A stretch of DNA of 28,553 nt from JBFXAM01 sp050184295 (GCA_050184295.1 JBFXAM010000056.1:1-28553), one strand, 5' to 3'. Shown: positions 24,001-28,553, numbered from the stretch's first letter. Notes: generated from the sequence alone by a model not told the origin. A program made the numbers and translations.

Positions 24001-26672
24001 TGCAGGATCGTGAACTGCCGCGTGTCCGGGACGTTGTCGGCGGCGCCGGCGTCCCACTCGCGGATCAGCGGGTCGATCTTGGCCCAGTCGTTGTCGGAGC
24101 AAACGACGATCAGCAGCCCGGCCTCGTCGATCGCGATCACCTGCGACCCGGCCCGGCCCGCCACCGATGCGCCGCCGCCGCCCGCCGGCTGGCGGAAGCC
24201 GCGTCGCTGGAACGCGGGATTGACGGTCGGTGTGGCGCCGGCGCCTGCGGCGAGGAGCGACTGCACCCACGGCATGACTTCGCTGGGCGCGACATTCTTG
24301 AGCTGGATGACGTGGCGGTTGTCGGTGGTCTGCTCGACGTCGAAGGTCTTGACGATTTCCTCGATGTCGCGCATCTGCTCGCGGTCGGCGATCAGGTAGA
24401 GCGAGTTGGTGAGCGAGTCGGCGGTGACGCTGAGCGTGCGCGGCGCGCCGCCGGGGCCGGCGTTGCGCATCTCCTGCGCAATCTGCTGGACCGTCTGCAC
24501 GATCTCGTCGGCGTCCACGTGCGTGAGCTTGATGACGCGGAAGTTGCTCGGCTGCTCCTTGTCGACGACTTCCAGAATCTCCTCGACGCGCTTATGCCCG
24601 TCGGCATTGGCGTACACGATGAGCGAATTCGTGCGCTCGTCGGGAACCTGGCGGATCGTCTTCTTCGCACGCTCCACCAGATCCTCGGTGAACCCGAACA
24701 TGTTCTCCTGGCCCGGCATGACCTGGCCCGGCTGCACCGGCTGGCCCGGCTGAAATCCCGGCTGGCCGGGCCGCATCCGCTGCTGCATCTGGCGGATTCG
24801 CTGCTGCTGCTGCCACGCGGGGAGCTGCGCGGCGCCGGTCTGGGCGCCCTCCTGCTGAAGGATCGCGCTCAGCATGTCCGAGATGTCGCGCGCGTTGCCG
24901 TACTTGACCTCGAACACCTTCCACGTGAACTCGCCGATGTCGGGGCGCTTGTCGAGCTGCTCGAGCGTCTTGGCGACTTCGTCGAGCGTCTCCTTCGTCG
25001 CCTTGACGATCAGGCTGTTCGTGCGGTCGTCGGCCGTGATCAGGATCGATTCGTCCCCGTCGCCGCCGCCCGTCGGCACAAAGCGATTCTGCTGCGGATC
25101 CCAGCGCTGCCGCGGCTGGCCGGCAACGGCGGGGCTGGCGGCGCCGACCATCGTGCGAATCACGTTCTCCATGTCCCGTGCGTTGGTGCGCACCGTGAAC
25201 ACGCGAATGTCGCGGGGGTCGTGCTTCTCCGACCGGATGCGGTCGATCAGCGTGAGGATGCGACGGATGTCGCGAACCAGCGCCCGGATGCGGATGCGGT
25301 TCTGCGCGCTCTCCGCGATCATGTACGCGCCCGGCGGCAGGTAGTCGCCGAACATGTCGACGATCTGCTGGGCCGGCTGCTCGGGGATGCTCACGTACAC
25401 CGCCGCAAAGTCCATGTTGCGCAGCGTTGCCGCCTCGAACGCGTCGCGAGTCTCGAACACGCGGTCGGTCGGCAGCAGCGGCGGAATCTCGGCCAGTTCC
25501 TTCAAATACAGGTAGTCGCCGATCGTCATGAACCGCAGCCCCTTCTCGTGGAGCAGCAGGTTCAACTCGTCGATCGCTTCTTCCGTCGTGAAGCGACGCG
25601 TCGTCCGGTAGGTCAACTCGCCGCTCACCGGCAAGTCCGCCCGGTTCATCCACGGCTTGCCGAGACGCTCGGCAAAGTACGCCAGCACGTCCTCCCACGG
25701 CAGCCCGTCGAAGTTGAACCACTCGCTGCGCCCGTCGTCCGGCACCGGCGGCTGAGTCGGCGTGACGACGTCGGTGTCGCCGCCGGACGGCGGTGTCGTC
25801 CCGGCGGGCGAGGCGCTGCTTTCAGTGGGTTGCGCAGGCGAACCGTCTGCCGGCGGGGCGCCGCCCGGCGCCGCGCCGGGCGTCGGCATGTTCGGCCGAA
25901 TCGGCTTCGTGCGAATGCGGCTGGACCGCGGCGAAGCTGCCGGACGCTCCGGATGTGCAGGGCCGTCTTCGATCACACCGTCCTGCTCCGGTGGAACGGT
26001 CGTGGGAATCGCCGCGGGGGGCGTTGTATCCGCGGGCGCCGGCGGGGGTTCGCTGGGCGCCGGCGACGATGGCGCGGGGCCAGGCGAAACCGCGGGCGCC
26101 GCCGGCGGAGCGGTGCCGCCGCCGGGTGTGATGACGGTTGACGCCGGCGCTTCGGCCGGGGGCGTCGGCGGGGGCGCCGGAATCGGCGTTGCGGCGCCCG
26201 GCAAAGGCGCGCTCACGGGTGGCTGCGCGGGCGCGATGATCGCGGGCTGCGCGGGCGCGACGCCGATCGGCGGAGTCGCACCCGAGGGCGGCGCCGCGGA
26301 AACTGCGGGCGCCGGCTGCATCGGCGGCATGCCGCCTTCCGGCACCAAGCCGGTGTTCGGCGTCGCGCCGAGGATCATGCCGCGCGGCAGCGGCGCGGCG
26401 GGCTTCGCACCGGGCAACACCGTGGTTGGCAAGCGGACCGGCCGGGTCGTCGCGCCGGCGGTGGGTGGCCGAGGCGTCACGTGCGCCTCGGCGCCGGGCG
26501 CCGCGCGCTCGCGCGCCTTGCGCGCGATTTCCTCGGCGACCGCGGACGCGGCCGGTTGTGTCGCCGCGGGGGCGGCGGCGGGTGATTCTTGAGCGACCGC
26601 GGCACTCGTCGACACGAGGCCGCTGCTGAACAGGGAGATCACGACGCAGCGGGAAGCGAACCACCGAACCAT
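12033..26672 (-). CDS. Giant secretin with about 40 tandem N-domains (GspD/PilQ superfamily)
   Basis: Secretins form multimeric gated pores in the outer membrane for type II/III secretion, type IV pili or phage export. This protein has about 4,879 residues; ordinary family members have roughly 400-800. Order: signal peptide 1-30 with an AVAQ cleavage site; Pro/Ala-rich linker to about 310; N0 domain about 318-396 (FNFDGLPWEDVL start); secretin-N type modules about 397-4537; pore domain about 4538-4785, with KVLSRPQI, VxVKDGETVVLGGLI, KIPILGDLPGVGLLF and LLIVLTPRIV; and a Pro-rich tail. My manual count gives 42 modules, many with a (T/S)NSLIV-like strand (13 exact TNS) followed by a helix and LD. 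Gly-rich loops sit at the same place in many modules. The ATG at 26672 is chosen over one five codons upstream because AAAGGGACGAAG precedes it. No other secretion-system gene is nearby. The frame is unbroken over 14.6 kb, and conserved motifs run throughout. Confidence 0.95.
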   Translation of the reverse strand: MVRWFASRCVVISLFSSGLVSTSAAVAQESPAAAPAATQPAASAVAEEIARKARERAAPGAEAHVTPRPPTAGATTRPVRLPTTVLPGAKPAAPLPRGMILGATPNTGLVPEGGMPPMQPAPAVSAAPPSGATPPIGVAPAQPAIIAPAQPPVSAPLPGAATPIPAPPPTPPAEAPASTVITPGGGTAPPAAPAVSPGPAPSSPAPSEPPPAPADTTPPAAIPTTVPPEQDGVIEDGPAHPERPAASPRSSRIRTKPIRPNMPTPGAAPGGAPPADGSPAQPTESSASPAGTTPPSGGDTDVVTPTQPPVPDDGRSEWFNFDGLPWEDVLAYFAERLGKPWMNRADLPVSGELTYRTTRRFTTEEAIDELNLLLHEKGLRFMTIGDYLYLKELAEIPPLLPTDRVFETRDAFEAATLRNMDFAAVYVSIPEQPAQQIVDMFGDYLPPGAYMIAESAQNRIRIRALVRDIRRILTLIDRIRSEKHDPRDIRVFTVRTNARDMENVIRTMVGAASPAVAGQPRQRWDPQQNRFVPTGGGDGDESILITADDRTNSLIVKATKETLDEVAKTLEQLDKRPDIGEFTWKVFEVKYGNARDISDMLSAILQQEGAQTGAAQLPAWQQQQRIRQMQQRMRPGQPGFQPGQPVQPGQVMPGQENMFGFTEDLVERAKKTIRQVPDERTNSLIVYANADGHKRVEEILEVVDKEQPSNFRVIKLTHVDADEIVQTVQQIAQEMRNAGPGGAPRTLSVTADSLTNSLYLIADREQMRDIEEIVKTFDVEQTTDNRHVIQLKNVAPSEVMPWVQSLLAAGAGATPTVNPAFQRRGFRQPAGGGGASVAGRAGSQVIAIDEAGLLIVVCSDNDWAKIDPLIREWDAGAADNVPDTRQFTILQGDAVQIANTLRTLYQQYNHPTLGQSRVSVAQDGDKIWVQGIAPALEEIGALVASMDVAPTVDPMTILPLRYADANTVAQLAQPLVGGTGGRGRFAGPGNSVQPEPTTNSLVVRADETTLERIKQFAADLDAKAGAEQPVRKLYSPRHLQAQQLRDAIGEFFSGGRGGGGRFGGMSAGPQVKPVIAGAQVVVEMPQNKADEVEALVKSIDVPADGDPVVIVPLTYTDATAVAQQCQALLPAGSSGGFRGAPSGAGPSVTPETTTNSLVIRANEPLFARIKAFVDDLEAKAVGGLPERRILTPKNTPAREIADALNGVFSRRGGGFFGSGGGGAGPQAVKVSVAGAQVVVEASADKLAEIEALFAQLDDPGDREIVIKTVTLPKLDVQQVANKLSNAFGERARREGITARFDADPTTETVLITVSRSELTEVERLLSEFEAAGEGLQRDTAFRKLNHATAQAAAQWLRDSLTASVTKQYGRNAAQQLSIQPDDRTNRVIISGPQVAVKQGMDLLDQFDVATEEATGGPDLLFTEARKLPGLNVDNLARRLQESFDARPARPDKLKFKFSGDALTENLLITAPKDQKESIDALIAQLSADAAELAVTERFFDLKHADATVLRDQVRELLTARVAKRAGREVADRINIVAEPRLNRLIVNAPKMVIPDAEALVTQLDQPETSPIVPVAIDLKYLDPNQAKAMVDQMYGSGRVGGQRGTNPYQEVSTTAGIGRLIVKAPADKLEQIKALLAGVDVEAEGLEVRTYQLKVMDATQVAIAVQGALASMGLQAKPGQMKPNAFPEPTTNSIVVLAPKEVISFIDALVLKFESANVPTPELRTYALKNARATQVQANVDTLLKAQAASNKRMMGARIQPSVVADPATNRLVVYAPEEYQELAQQLIATVDKEEATGDLIRILPLADANADELARALQQVLPRGDAEKVRITADAASNALLLAGLPKDVAYVEKLVTELAASSSTLPELQIFKIENADVIELSDQLSAMFPSGRSAAELVTFSTDEYYNRLIVTAGKRKMRQIESYVKALDAAPEVDSTGGLFGGGRTLRIVDISRGNADDIAFEVRSMLPDRDNGPEVDSDWDGQYLKVVARDSEYPMIEKLIRDVEARIKVETKVKTRQLKMDADKVLQYLVARNPSLVINRPAPDPKADTIVETLWRDDETPPQPEKPRTRPAGGAEGNGRAKPASEEKRNGGGMQPFMLNRGAIDRWLEQAEREALRGRGHAVMPLADDDANEPARTAIAPRRDASSLEREPADKSRAQAAPQPPALEAPASSVPPALERDARPQPAAAFRFASADDRLDRLFARADDEPPTRPTPPVRVVPATPRRAPAPAASDEPPATEGGSEPPGRPLSAANQPASPPPTRDAPAASAQDTPAASVKGAPAQAAGRQPPTIQVLPDNRIVIVGEETPVEDLEDLIDSFEEDMAEGEVIRIFKFKYGDVTTAADILDRMFNDRQMVALQQAQQQQQQQQQAAQRAQQQQARGGEGDKGNEAGGLREQLAGMIGGQRGQGRGAAARGGAVVRIATDASHSYLITKCDASELPKIRELLRELDIPPAKVDLRVIQLRQLDADETAANIKEVLGMNRARQRGAGGGAQPRNPQQQQLLQVLQQQMVVDLPGMEGGGAKIESVEIIPNKITNSLLISAPPEVMELIEDVIQRMESLEERDIVIIKHRQLDTARLEDVLPLLQDVFSSAGSGGSGGPGGPRAANKPASLGPVTISGDPRNNTLIYTCQAKDVEYVEAQITMLDIEGKVAEAELYVCQYGDAPTIADAIRGIFEQGGGGGGPGRALRGGGSGASSATADVRIESDSVTNSILVFAPKPQRDTIFTKIRELDKLNQREIREIPVRNADPEKLAERLTEVFAGSSAIGGSAGARGGRRGGGQPGAALAGAAGGGRVVIIGDAPAKKLLVKAPDNVYDQIVEMVELLDTPNTNLQIRRFALKHANADIVVSSVEDGMLKFMTLARQGDPQFKLDAFTAVPDPRTNSIVVVGSDAVFAFVGSLLNEIDQPTPDEAKRVVRIFPLEKADPQTVAEAINALSVSAQGTGGGGGRRGGGMMMSRGGGGTPAGELDVTAMPEPATNSVIVSGRPADVALVEQTIIKQFEAQIESLTRPTTIALQNAKPSQVAEFIQRFVAPGEGPGGRGGGRDAGITPTIVPNDPAMKLIVKGTPAQVDRIKMLAAEFDDAALVGQQIKVVEVPPGQNAEDLARSIQDILNRGETELARKEGREPRQIALAAEPYTDTILGYGDPILLGQVDGVIDQLRNVRVGQKETRIISLTNLSADDALQMINDLQSERRGSGARTPGSRGGGFTPGGGNRTTPGGGNRFTPGGANPGGFNRGAGFTPRGGAPRGGGSMSPDGGANDAPAPRFQPPPGGGNAAPSTADEIRRRIESRQPRGGNRPPQGGGGALRWPAALPRFERDATRRIDATTGGGFMQPFIGFMALGGQAALSKVLREVDDELAGYALAANTDERSAAGAASSGASTGTNAQPAKSDQPVEEADVETVLRELRRRAQRDAATRPSGAATRPERPRRPAAATRPAERRERPAAAQPAPRERAAQTPLAEKPAGAQPTAAAATSPAADASTQPLETVTGSLRGDITATPLGSQQIIISGDTDDLDFLEAILQRVQISGPRPLLEVFKLENAKAAALAQTLERAMTQYIGTSVARQGPEDRVSIAAEARSNSLIVTASEKYMEMIAELIGRLDTTKEGEATQFKAVPLFNVKVGDVAAKINSTVQNLHRLRGETESQPQIETDERANSLLIIGTGKDIEEIERLIQTVDVEIPSEGPASFNRGDMVIIGLKNGVAEDIAKTLTDMIKAEQDAAAQQAASGGQGGGARGALPVRKLRLTTADGRELPELDLEKPIRVLSEKGTNSLIIYSVPKNNEALKEIVGVFDTLPLGADTEVRAFVLKHAQAEAVATVLTDLFEKSKRAIKRPGEGGGDTIDRGQLPPIPSNVTGKGLPYNVFIQHDARSNTVFVIGRKDAVLLAGGLINEMDLPGAELASRPRVVELKNMPAATLEEKLKTLLEERAKTLGDGANNTARDSAVVIPDERSNSLIVLASDDMFRMISELAHDLDEASAYRIVDTRVRPLKYADAAKIQSLLQEVFDKKKQAKSDAGSTAEGETKDALFITADPRSNALMLTGTRDYLAEVEQLINNLDQSFDPTMVFKVRPVKLNSAANIAALLSDVIEKAKPGESGAEGSRLSGTPIYISADAVSDNLLIAASAEDLLMIERWIDALDRPTEILRQVRVIPLARGKAEDIAKTAQELFKPATGTDAKGGIDVTVTHEPTSNAIIAVGPSAVIQDIEDIVRRLDRIDTVAGAVVRMFKLKQADAETAGELLSAILEGRSGSIGGGTGRGTTGGGAGANDEAAKNVMLIYQQMHPEVGVETLRAMRSDVRVISDLRTNSLVVVAPADSMLLMESLVAAVDVPPDAAKIRVFPLRNADAEEMVKTLEGLFQGAAGESGTRSTGSTAGGTTIEEGGRRLALEGGTAAAGEGREELAFTVDVRTNSVIAAGTKGYLDLVEELILELDTKPIEQIKTTVYVPRNNEAASLATSLKEYSDAEKGRLDELGEEISAQRKQERQIVAIANEDSNTLILGYSPRFESDVMAVVRELDQPPPQVMIQVLILEVTMGNSLELGVEFSFQDLQFAKAGPTDTTTFDYVGGADLGAAGLGGFTFTITGADFNFLFRTLQKQNSLKVLSRPQIVAMDNQEASIRVTNSVPYVSATSTSIAGQVSNSISREDVGIELTVTPQINPDGYVRMEIEQVVSDFSPDSAVPVGPDLTAPVFFEREARTHVTVKDGETVVLGGLITSRESRSEDKIPILGDLPGVGLLFRRQSDQVDRTDLLIVLTPRIVRTVEDYRQASIDAFEDMDVITEDPRSERLFRQLRGEPKDDPGYELSPPGMPHRARPAKPAAPRPPVENDEWSPTRETPVRPEDIGVEDPNSYDVPVTRKYP
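12320..13062 (-). other. Secretin pore (C) domain of the giant protein
   Basis: This segment encodes the full GspD-type outer-membrane barrel domain. It begins PPQVMIQVLILEV, contains FNFLFRTLQKQ, KVLSRPQIVAMDNQEA, VGIELTVTPQI and VVLGGLITSRE, and ends in IPILGDLPGVGLLF and DLLIVLTPRIV. All landmark motifs are present, so the pore-forming part looks functional. Confidence 0.93.
16170..17060 (-). other. Second disordered insert (about 300 aa) inside an N-module of the giant secretin
   Basis: A module that begins TRIISLTNLSADDALQMINDL is interrupted by Gly/Pro/Asn/Arg-rich sequence with repeated TPGGGNR-like units, then an Ala/Arg/Pro-rich part. The module resumes at ITATPLGSQQIIISGD. A short GGGFMQPF motif lies in the middle. 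Confidence 0.7.
19542..19578 (-). repeat. CAG/CAA trinucleotide tract encoding polyglutamine in the giant secretin
   Basis: On the minus strand a run of CAG and CAA codons encodes nine consecutive Gln residues preceded by QQAQ, followed shortly by QAAQRAQQQQ. It lies in the loop of the module starting GEVIRIFKFKYGDV. Such tracts are prone to replication slippage. Confidence 0.85.
19787..20541 (-). other. First disordered insert (about 250 aa) inside an N-module of the giant secretin
   Basis: Following the half-module KTRQLKMDADKVLQYLVARN, about 250 residues rich in Pro, Ala, Arg, Asp and Glu interrupt the array before the module completes with IQVLPDNRIVIVGEE. A GGGMQPF motif like that of the second insert is present. 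Confidence 0.7.
22905..23820 (-). repeat. Tandem duplication of a two-module block in the giant secretin
   Basis: Block A (about 23,372-23,820) encodes a TTNSLVVRA module followed by a VIAGAQVVVE module. Block B (about 22,905-23,371) encodes the same order with TTNSLVIRA and SVAGAQVVVE. Shared sub-motifs in the same order (PLxYxDAxxVAQ, TTNSLV, DLxAKA, AGAQVVVE) show duplication of a pair, not of single modules. Confidence 0.75.
25490..25721 (-). other. N0 (secretin/TonB short N-terminal) domain of the giant protein
   Basis: About 78 residues from WFNFDGLPWEDVL to LYLKELAEIP match the N0/STN-like fold pattern: hydrophobic strand, helix VLAYFAERLGKPW, strand ELTYRTT, helix EEAIDELNLLLHEKG, and strand FMTIGDYLYL. 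In type II secretins N0 contacts inner-membrane partners such as GspC. It occurs once here, at the N-terminal end of the module array. Confidence 0.8.
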
Positions 26673-26888
26673 CTTCGTCCCTTTCATCGTCGGACGAACT
26701 GCGCTTGAGCCGTCGGACAGCGCCCTCCGTGGCGGCCGGCCGGCGATTTTTCAAGGCGTCTTTGCGACCGCCCGCCGACAACCCCGCACGTCGCGGTCGC
26801 GCCCCGAATCAACAACGGCGCACCGCGTCACGTGAAGTGAGCGCGCACAAACGACGCGCGCCCCGATCAGGGCTGCCCACGCCTGCTT

Positions 26889-26917
26889 CTTATACCCCGC
26901 CACGGCCGAAAAGTCGC
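26889..26917 (-). promoter_or_regulatory. Candidate promoter of the giant secretin gene
   Basis: On the minus strand TATAAG (5 of 6 to TATAAT) lies 17 nt after GCGACT, a weak -35 (3 of 6). It is about 215 nt upstream of the secretin ATG and is the best -10 I found in this GC-rich region. Confidence 0.35.
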
Positions 26918-27050
26918 ACCGCGACCGCCGGTTTCAACGGCCCGGATCACGCCGCGGAACTATTTCGTGCAAAGGCAGTTAGCGAGCGCTGGCCAGTTCG
27001 GTCGACCGGGCGGCGGAGGGTGCGTGATCGTTTGCGCGGGCGACGAATTC

Positions 27051-27154
27051 CGCCCCACCGGGGCGACGGCGTGTCGCCACGGGTGGAGCCGCGCAAGCGG
27101 CGCAACCCGTGGATCGAGAATCCGACACGTCGCGTCCGCCCCGCAAGGGGCGGA
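27051..27154. repeat. Cluster of GC-rich hairpins, two with GCAA tetraloops
   Basis: Consecutive inverted repeats: CGCCCC-ACC-GGGGCG (27051-27065); GGCGAC/GTCGCC (27062-27078); an 8-bp stem CCACGGGT/ACCCGTGG enclosing a 5-bp stem GCCGC/GCGGC closed by GCAA (27077-27112); and a perfect 8-bp stem TCCGCCCC/GGGGCGGA closed by GCAA (27135-27154). The GNRA loops exist only in a plus-strand transcript. This looks like a REP-like element or a structured RNA. Confidence 0.7.
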
Positions 27155-27265
27155 GGAACGCGTGCGGCAACAACCCGGCTTCCCATGGCCCCCGCCGGGA
27201 TCGCCCAAATCCGCGCGACTTTGTCCACGCGTTCCGCTTGGCCTACTCGGGCCTCGCTCCACCCG

Positions 27266-27405
27266 TGGCTTCTATGAGTGCCCGTCGCGTGTCAAGTGGC
27301 CGATCGACGTTGCCGCGATCCCAGTCTTCTATGAGCGTCCCGAGCTTGTCAATGCCACGCGGACCAGAGCGGTCTCATTCCTCTATCCGAGCGTGCCACT
27401 GTGGT
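27266..27405. repeat. Three diverged repeats of about 55 bp
   Basis: Copies begin around TCTATGAG at 27271, TCTATGAG at 27328 and TCTATCCGAG at 27382, spacings 57 and 54 nt. The first two share CTTCTATGAG, a following CCCG(T/A), and TGTCAA about 18 nt on. The third keeps only TCTAT and GAGCGT. They lie between the hairpin cluster and the terminator. Confidence 0.5.
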
Positions 27406-27477
27406 GGGCCGCCCAAAGTGTCACCCACCCAGCGGCGGACGGGCGTGACGCCGGGGCTCGACGGCGTGGGGCGGAGG

Positions 27478-27522
27478 AAAAAAGGCCCGGCCGGGCGCCG
27501 ACGATGTCGACGACCGGCCGGG
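27478..27522 (-). terminator. Intrinsic terminator of the P-domain/dockerin gene
   Basis: Perfect 9-bp arms at 27486-27494 and 27514-27522 (CCCGGCCGG/CCGGCCGGG) enclose a 19-nt loop. On the minus strand they are followed by CC and a run of six T. It lies 36 nt downstream of the stop codon, so the giant secretin gene should have its own promoter. Confidence 0.82.
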
Positions 27523-27557
27523 ATGCACTACAGGTCGACTACGAGGTCAACGCTTCC

Positions 27558-28553
27558 TTACGGGCAAGCGCCGTTGACCACGCACACGACGAACGGATCG
27601 ATGTCAAAGTTATTGACAACGCCGTCCTGGTTGATGTCGCAGCGGCAAATCATGCACAGCGGGTCGCCACCGCAGAACGTCGCGATGTACGTCGCCGGAT
27701 CGACAACCGCGAGCACGAACGCGTCGATGTCGAAGTTGTTGACCACGCCGTCGCCGTTGGCGTCGCCGCGGAGGTAGTTGGCGCACGGATCGGCCGGCGG
27801 GCAGGGGCCCACGCCGACCTTCGCGATGCACCACTCGATGATGGCGCCGACGTCGCCGCCCGCGTTATCGCTGACGGTCAGCGTCCAGGTGCCACCCTTG
27901 TCCTCGCCCGCGAACGTGGCGAGCGGCTGGTCCGGACCCCAGTTGCCGGTCGGCTGGTTGACCGGAACGCCGGCCGAGCCCACATCGTAACGGGCGAACC
28001 CATCCACGAAGTAGAACTTGTCGCCGGTGGCCGGGTTGCCGAGATCATCGTTGCCATAGCCGAACGTGCCGACCTCGGGCTGGCCCGGACGATCCATCAG
28101 GGTGATGGTCGTTCCGCTCGGGCTGGTCAGCGTCAGGCGCAGGTCGCCCTGGAACGTGTGCTGGATCAGCACGCCGCAGGCGAGCTCGCCCGGCGTGATG
28201 ATGTTCGGATCGGTGACAGTCAGCGTGGAGGTCGACGTCGCGTTGTCGGTGATGGCGACATTGACGATGCCGCTGCTGTACTCGTTCACAAAACCGCCGG
28301 CGCAATTGGTGTCATCGCCGAGGTAGACGCCGTTCTGCGCATCGCAGTCGGCCTCGTCGGTGATGATGCAATTCGCCAGGCCGACGCCGACGCAGCAGGC
28401 GCCGCGCGGAGCGGGCGCGAAGACGCGCGCGTTGTAGATGCGCTGGCAGGGCACGGTGCCCAGGAACTGCGGCGCGGCGAAGAGCCACCAGGTGCCCGGC
28501 GGCAGGATCGACGTGACGCAGACTTCGGTGCAGGGGCCCGCGGTCGCGAAGAC
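27558..28553 (-). CDS. Secreted P-domain protein with C-terminal dockerin-type repeats (5' end outside window)
   Basis: The frame is open to the right edge, giving 331 residues of a longer protein; the GTG at 28454 is internal. A Cys-rich motif GACCVG...ANC...ADC...GVYLGDDTNC comes first. A proprotein-convertase P-domain (about residues 93-240) follows, with HTFQGDLRLTLTSPSGT, FVDGFARYDVG, FAGEDKGGTWTLTVSDNAGGDVG and a WCI end. The C-terminus has two dockerin-like calcium loops, DANGDGVVNNFDID and DINQDGVVNNFDID. P-domains accompany secreted proteases or act as adhesive beta-sandwich modules, but no protease domain is visible in this part. The paired loops resemble dockerin type I repeats; no cohesin is present in the window. 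The protein should be extracellular or surface-attached. An intrinsic terminator follows the gene. Confidence 0.88.
   Translation of the reverse strand, partial: VFATAGPCTEVCVTSILPPGTWWLFAAPQFLGTVPCQRIYNARVFAPAPRGACCVGVGLANCIITDEADCDAQNGVYLGDDTNCAGGFVNEYSSGIVNVAITDNATSTSTLTVTDPNIITPGELACGVLIQHTFQGDLRLTLTSPSGTTITLMDRPGQPEVGTFGYGNDDLGNPATGDKFYFVDGFARYDVGSAGVPVNQPTGNWGPDQPLATFAGEDKGGTWTLTVSDNAGGDVGAIIEWCIAKVGVGPCPPADPCANYLRGDANGDGVVNNFDIDAFVLAVVDPATYIATFCGGDPLCMICRCDINQDGVVNNFDIDPFVVCVVNGACP

Larger units (their letters stand above)
26673..27477. other. Intergenic region upstream of the giant secretin
   Basis: About 800 bp without a convincing gene lie between the secretin start and the terminator of the upstream gene. 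Open frames on both strands are Arg/Pro-rich, have no family motif and cover repeats. Within it are a candidate promoter, a cluster of four hairpins at 27051-27154, a 14-bp inverted repeat (27076-27089 and 27256-27269) and three diverged repeats of about 55 bp (27266-27405), listed separately. Confidence 0.7.

Noticed and set aside
11436..26141. Very long plus-strand open frames (up to about 1,245 codons) opposite the giant secretin
   Set aside because: They mirror the secretin codons in a GC-rich gene. They have Val/Asp/Gly/Arg-biased composition and no family motif, while the minus strand shows conserved secretin motifs throughout.
12033..26672. The giant protein as a nuclear-pore-like component
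   Set aside because: Nothing in the sequence resembles nucleoporin folds. The domains are bacterial secretin N0, N-type and pore domains.
12033..26672. Assembly artefact joining several secretin genes
   Set aside because: There is no internal signal peptide or second pore domain, modules are diverse in sequence, and the frame is continuous, all of which argue for a genuine single gene.
26705..27277. 190-codon plus-strand frame upstream of the secretin
   Set aside because: It lies over hairpins and repeats, has Arg/Pro-rich composition and no domain or ribosome binding site.
1..28553. tRNA, rRNA, integrase, transposase or prophage genes
   Set aside because: No supporting sequence was seen on either strand.

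Overview
The window is a GC-rich, gene-dense stretch of bacterial chromosome. It most likely comes from a member of the Planctomycetota. That is an inference from the secreted protein at the right edge (cysteine motif, P-domain and dockerin-type calcium repeats), from a 14.6-kb single gene, and from GC-rich palindromic intergenic repeats. I see no rRNA, tRNA, CRISPR array, integrase or transposase.

Left part (1-10,555): ordinary housekeeping and accessory metabolism. A HerA/DUF87-type ATPase, cut by the window edge, converges on a Nudix hydrolase gene. A minus-strand pair follows: riboflavin synthase (ribE) and 4-hydroxythreonine-4-phosphate dehydrogenase (pdxA), whose stop and start codons overlap by 4 nt. 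A 443-bp divergent intergenic region separates these from a plus-strand series: sucC (TTG start, no sucD beside it), an acyl-CoA dehydrogenase, a short-chain dehydrogenase/reductase and an MsbA-like ABC exporter.

Right part (10,588-28,553): everything is on the minus strand and concerns the cell envelope. In transcription order there is a secreted P-domain/dockerin protein (5' end outside the window), a strong intrinsic terminator, and about 0.8 kb of intergenic DNA full of hairpins and degenerate repeats. Next is a giant secretin gene of about 4,880 codons, then three 33-bp hairpin repeats, a 249-aa lipoprotein gene, and an MreD-like membrane protein gene overlapping the lipoprotein stop codon.

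The outstanding feature is the giant secretin. It has a signal peptide, a Pro/Ala-rich linker and one N0 domain. Then come about 40 (my manual count is 42) consecutive secretin-N type modules, interrupted by two long disordered inserts. It ends in a complete GspD/PilQ-type outer-membrane pore domain. Ordinary secretins carry only two to four such modules. No other type II secretion or type IV pilus gene lies nearby. Its only same-strand downstream partners are the lipoprotein, a candidate pilotin-like factor, and MreD. This giant secretin-lipoprotein-MreD arrangement is the best candidate in the window for an undescribed envelope-spanning system.
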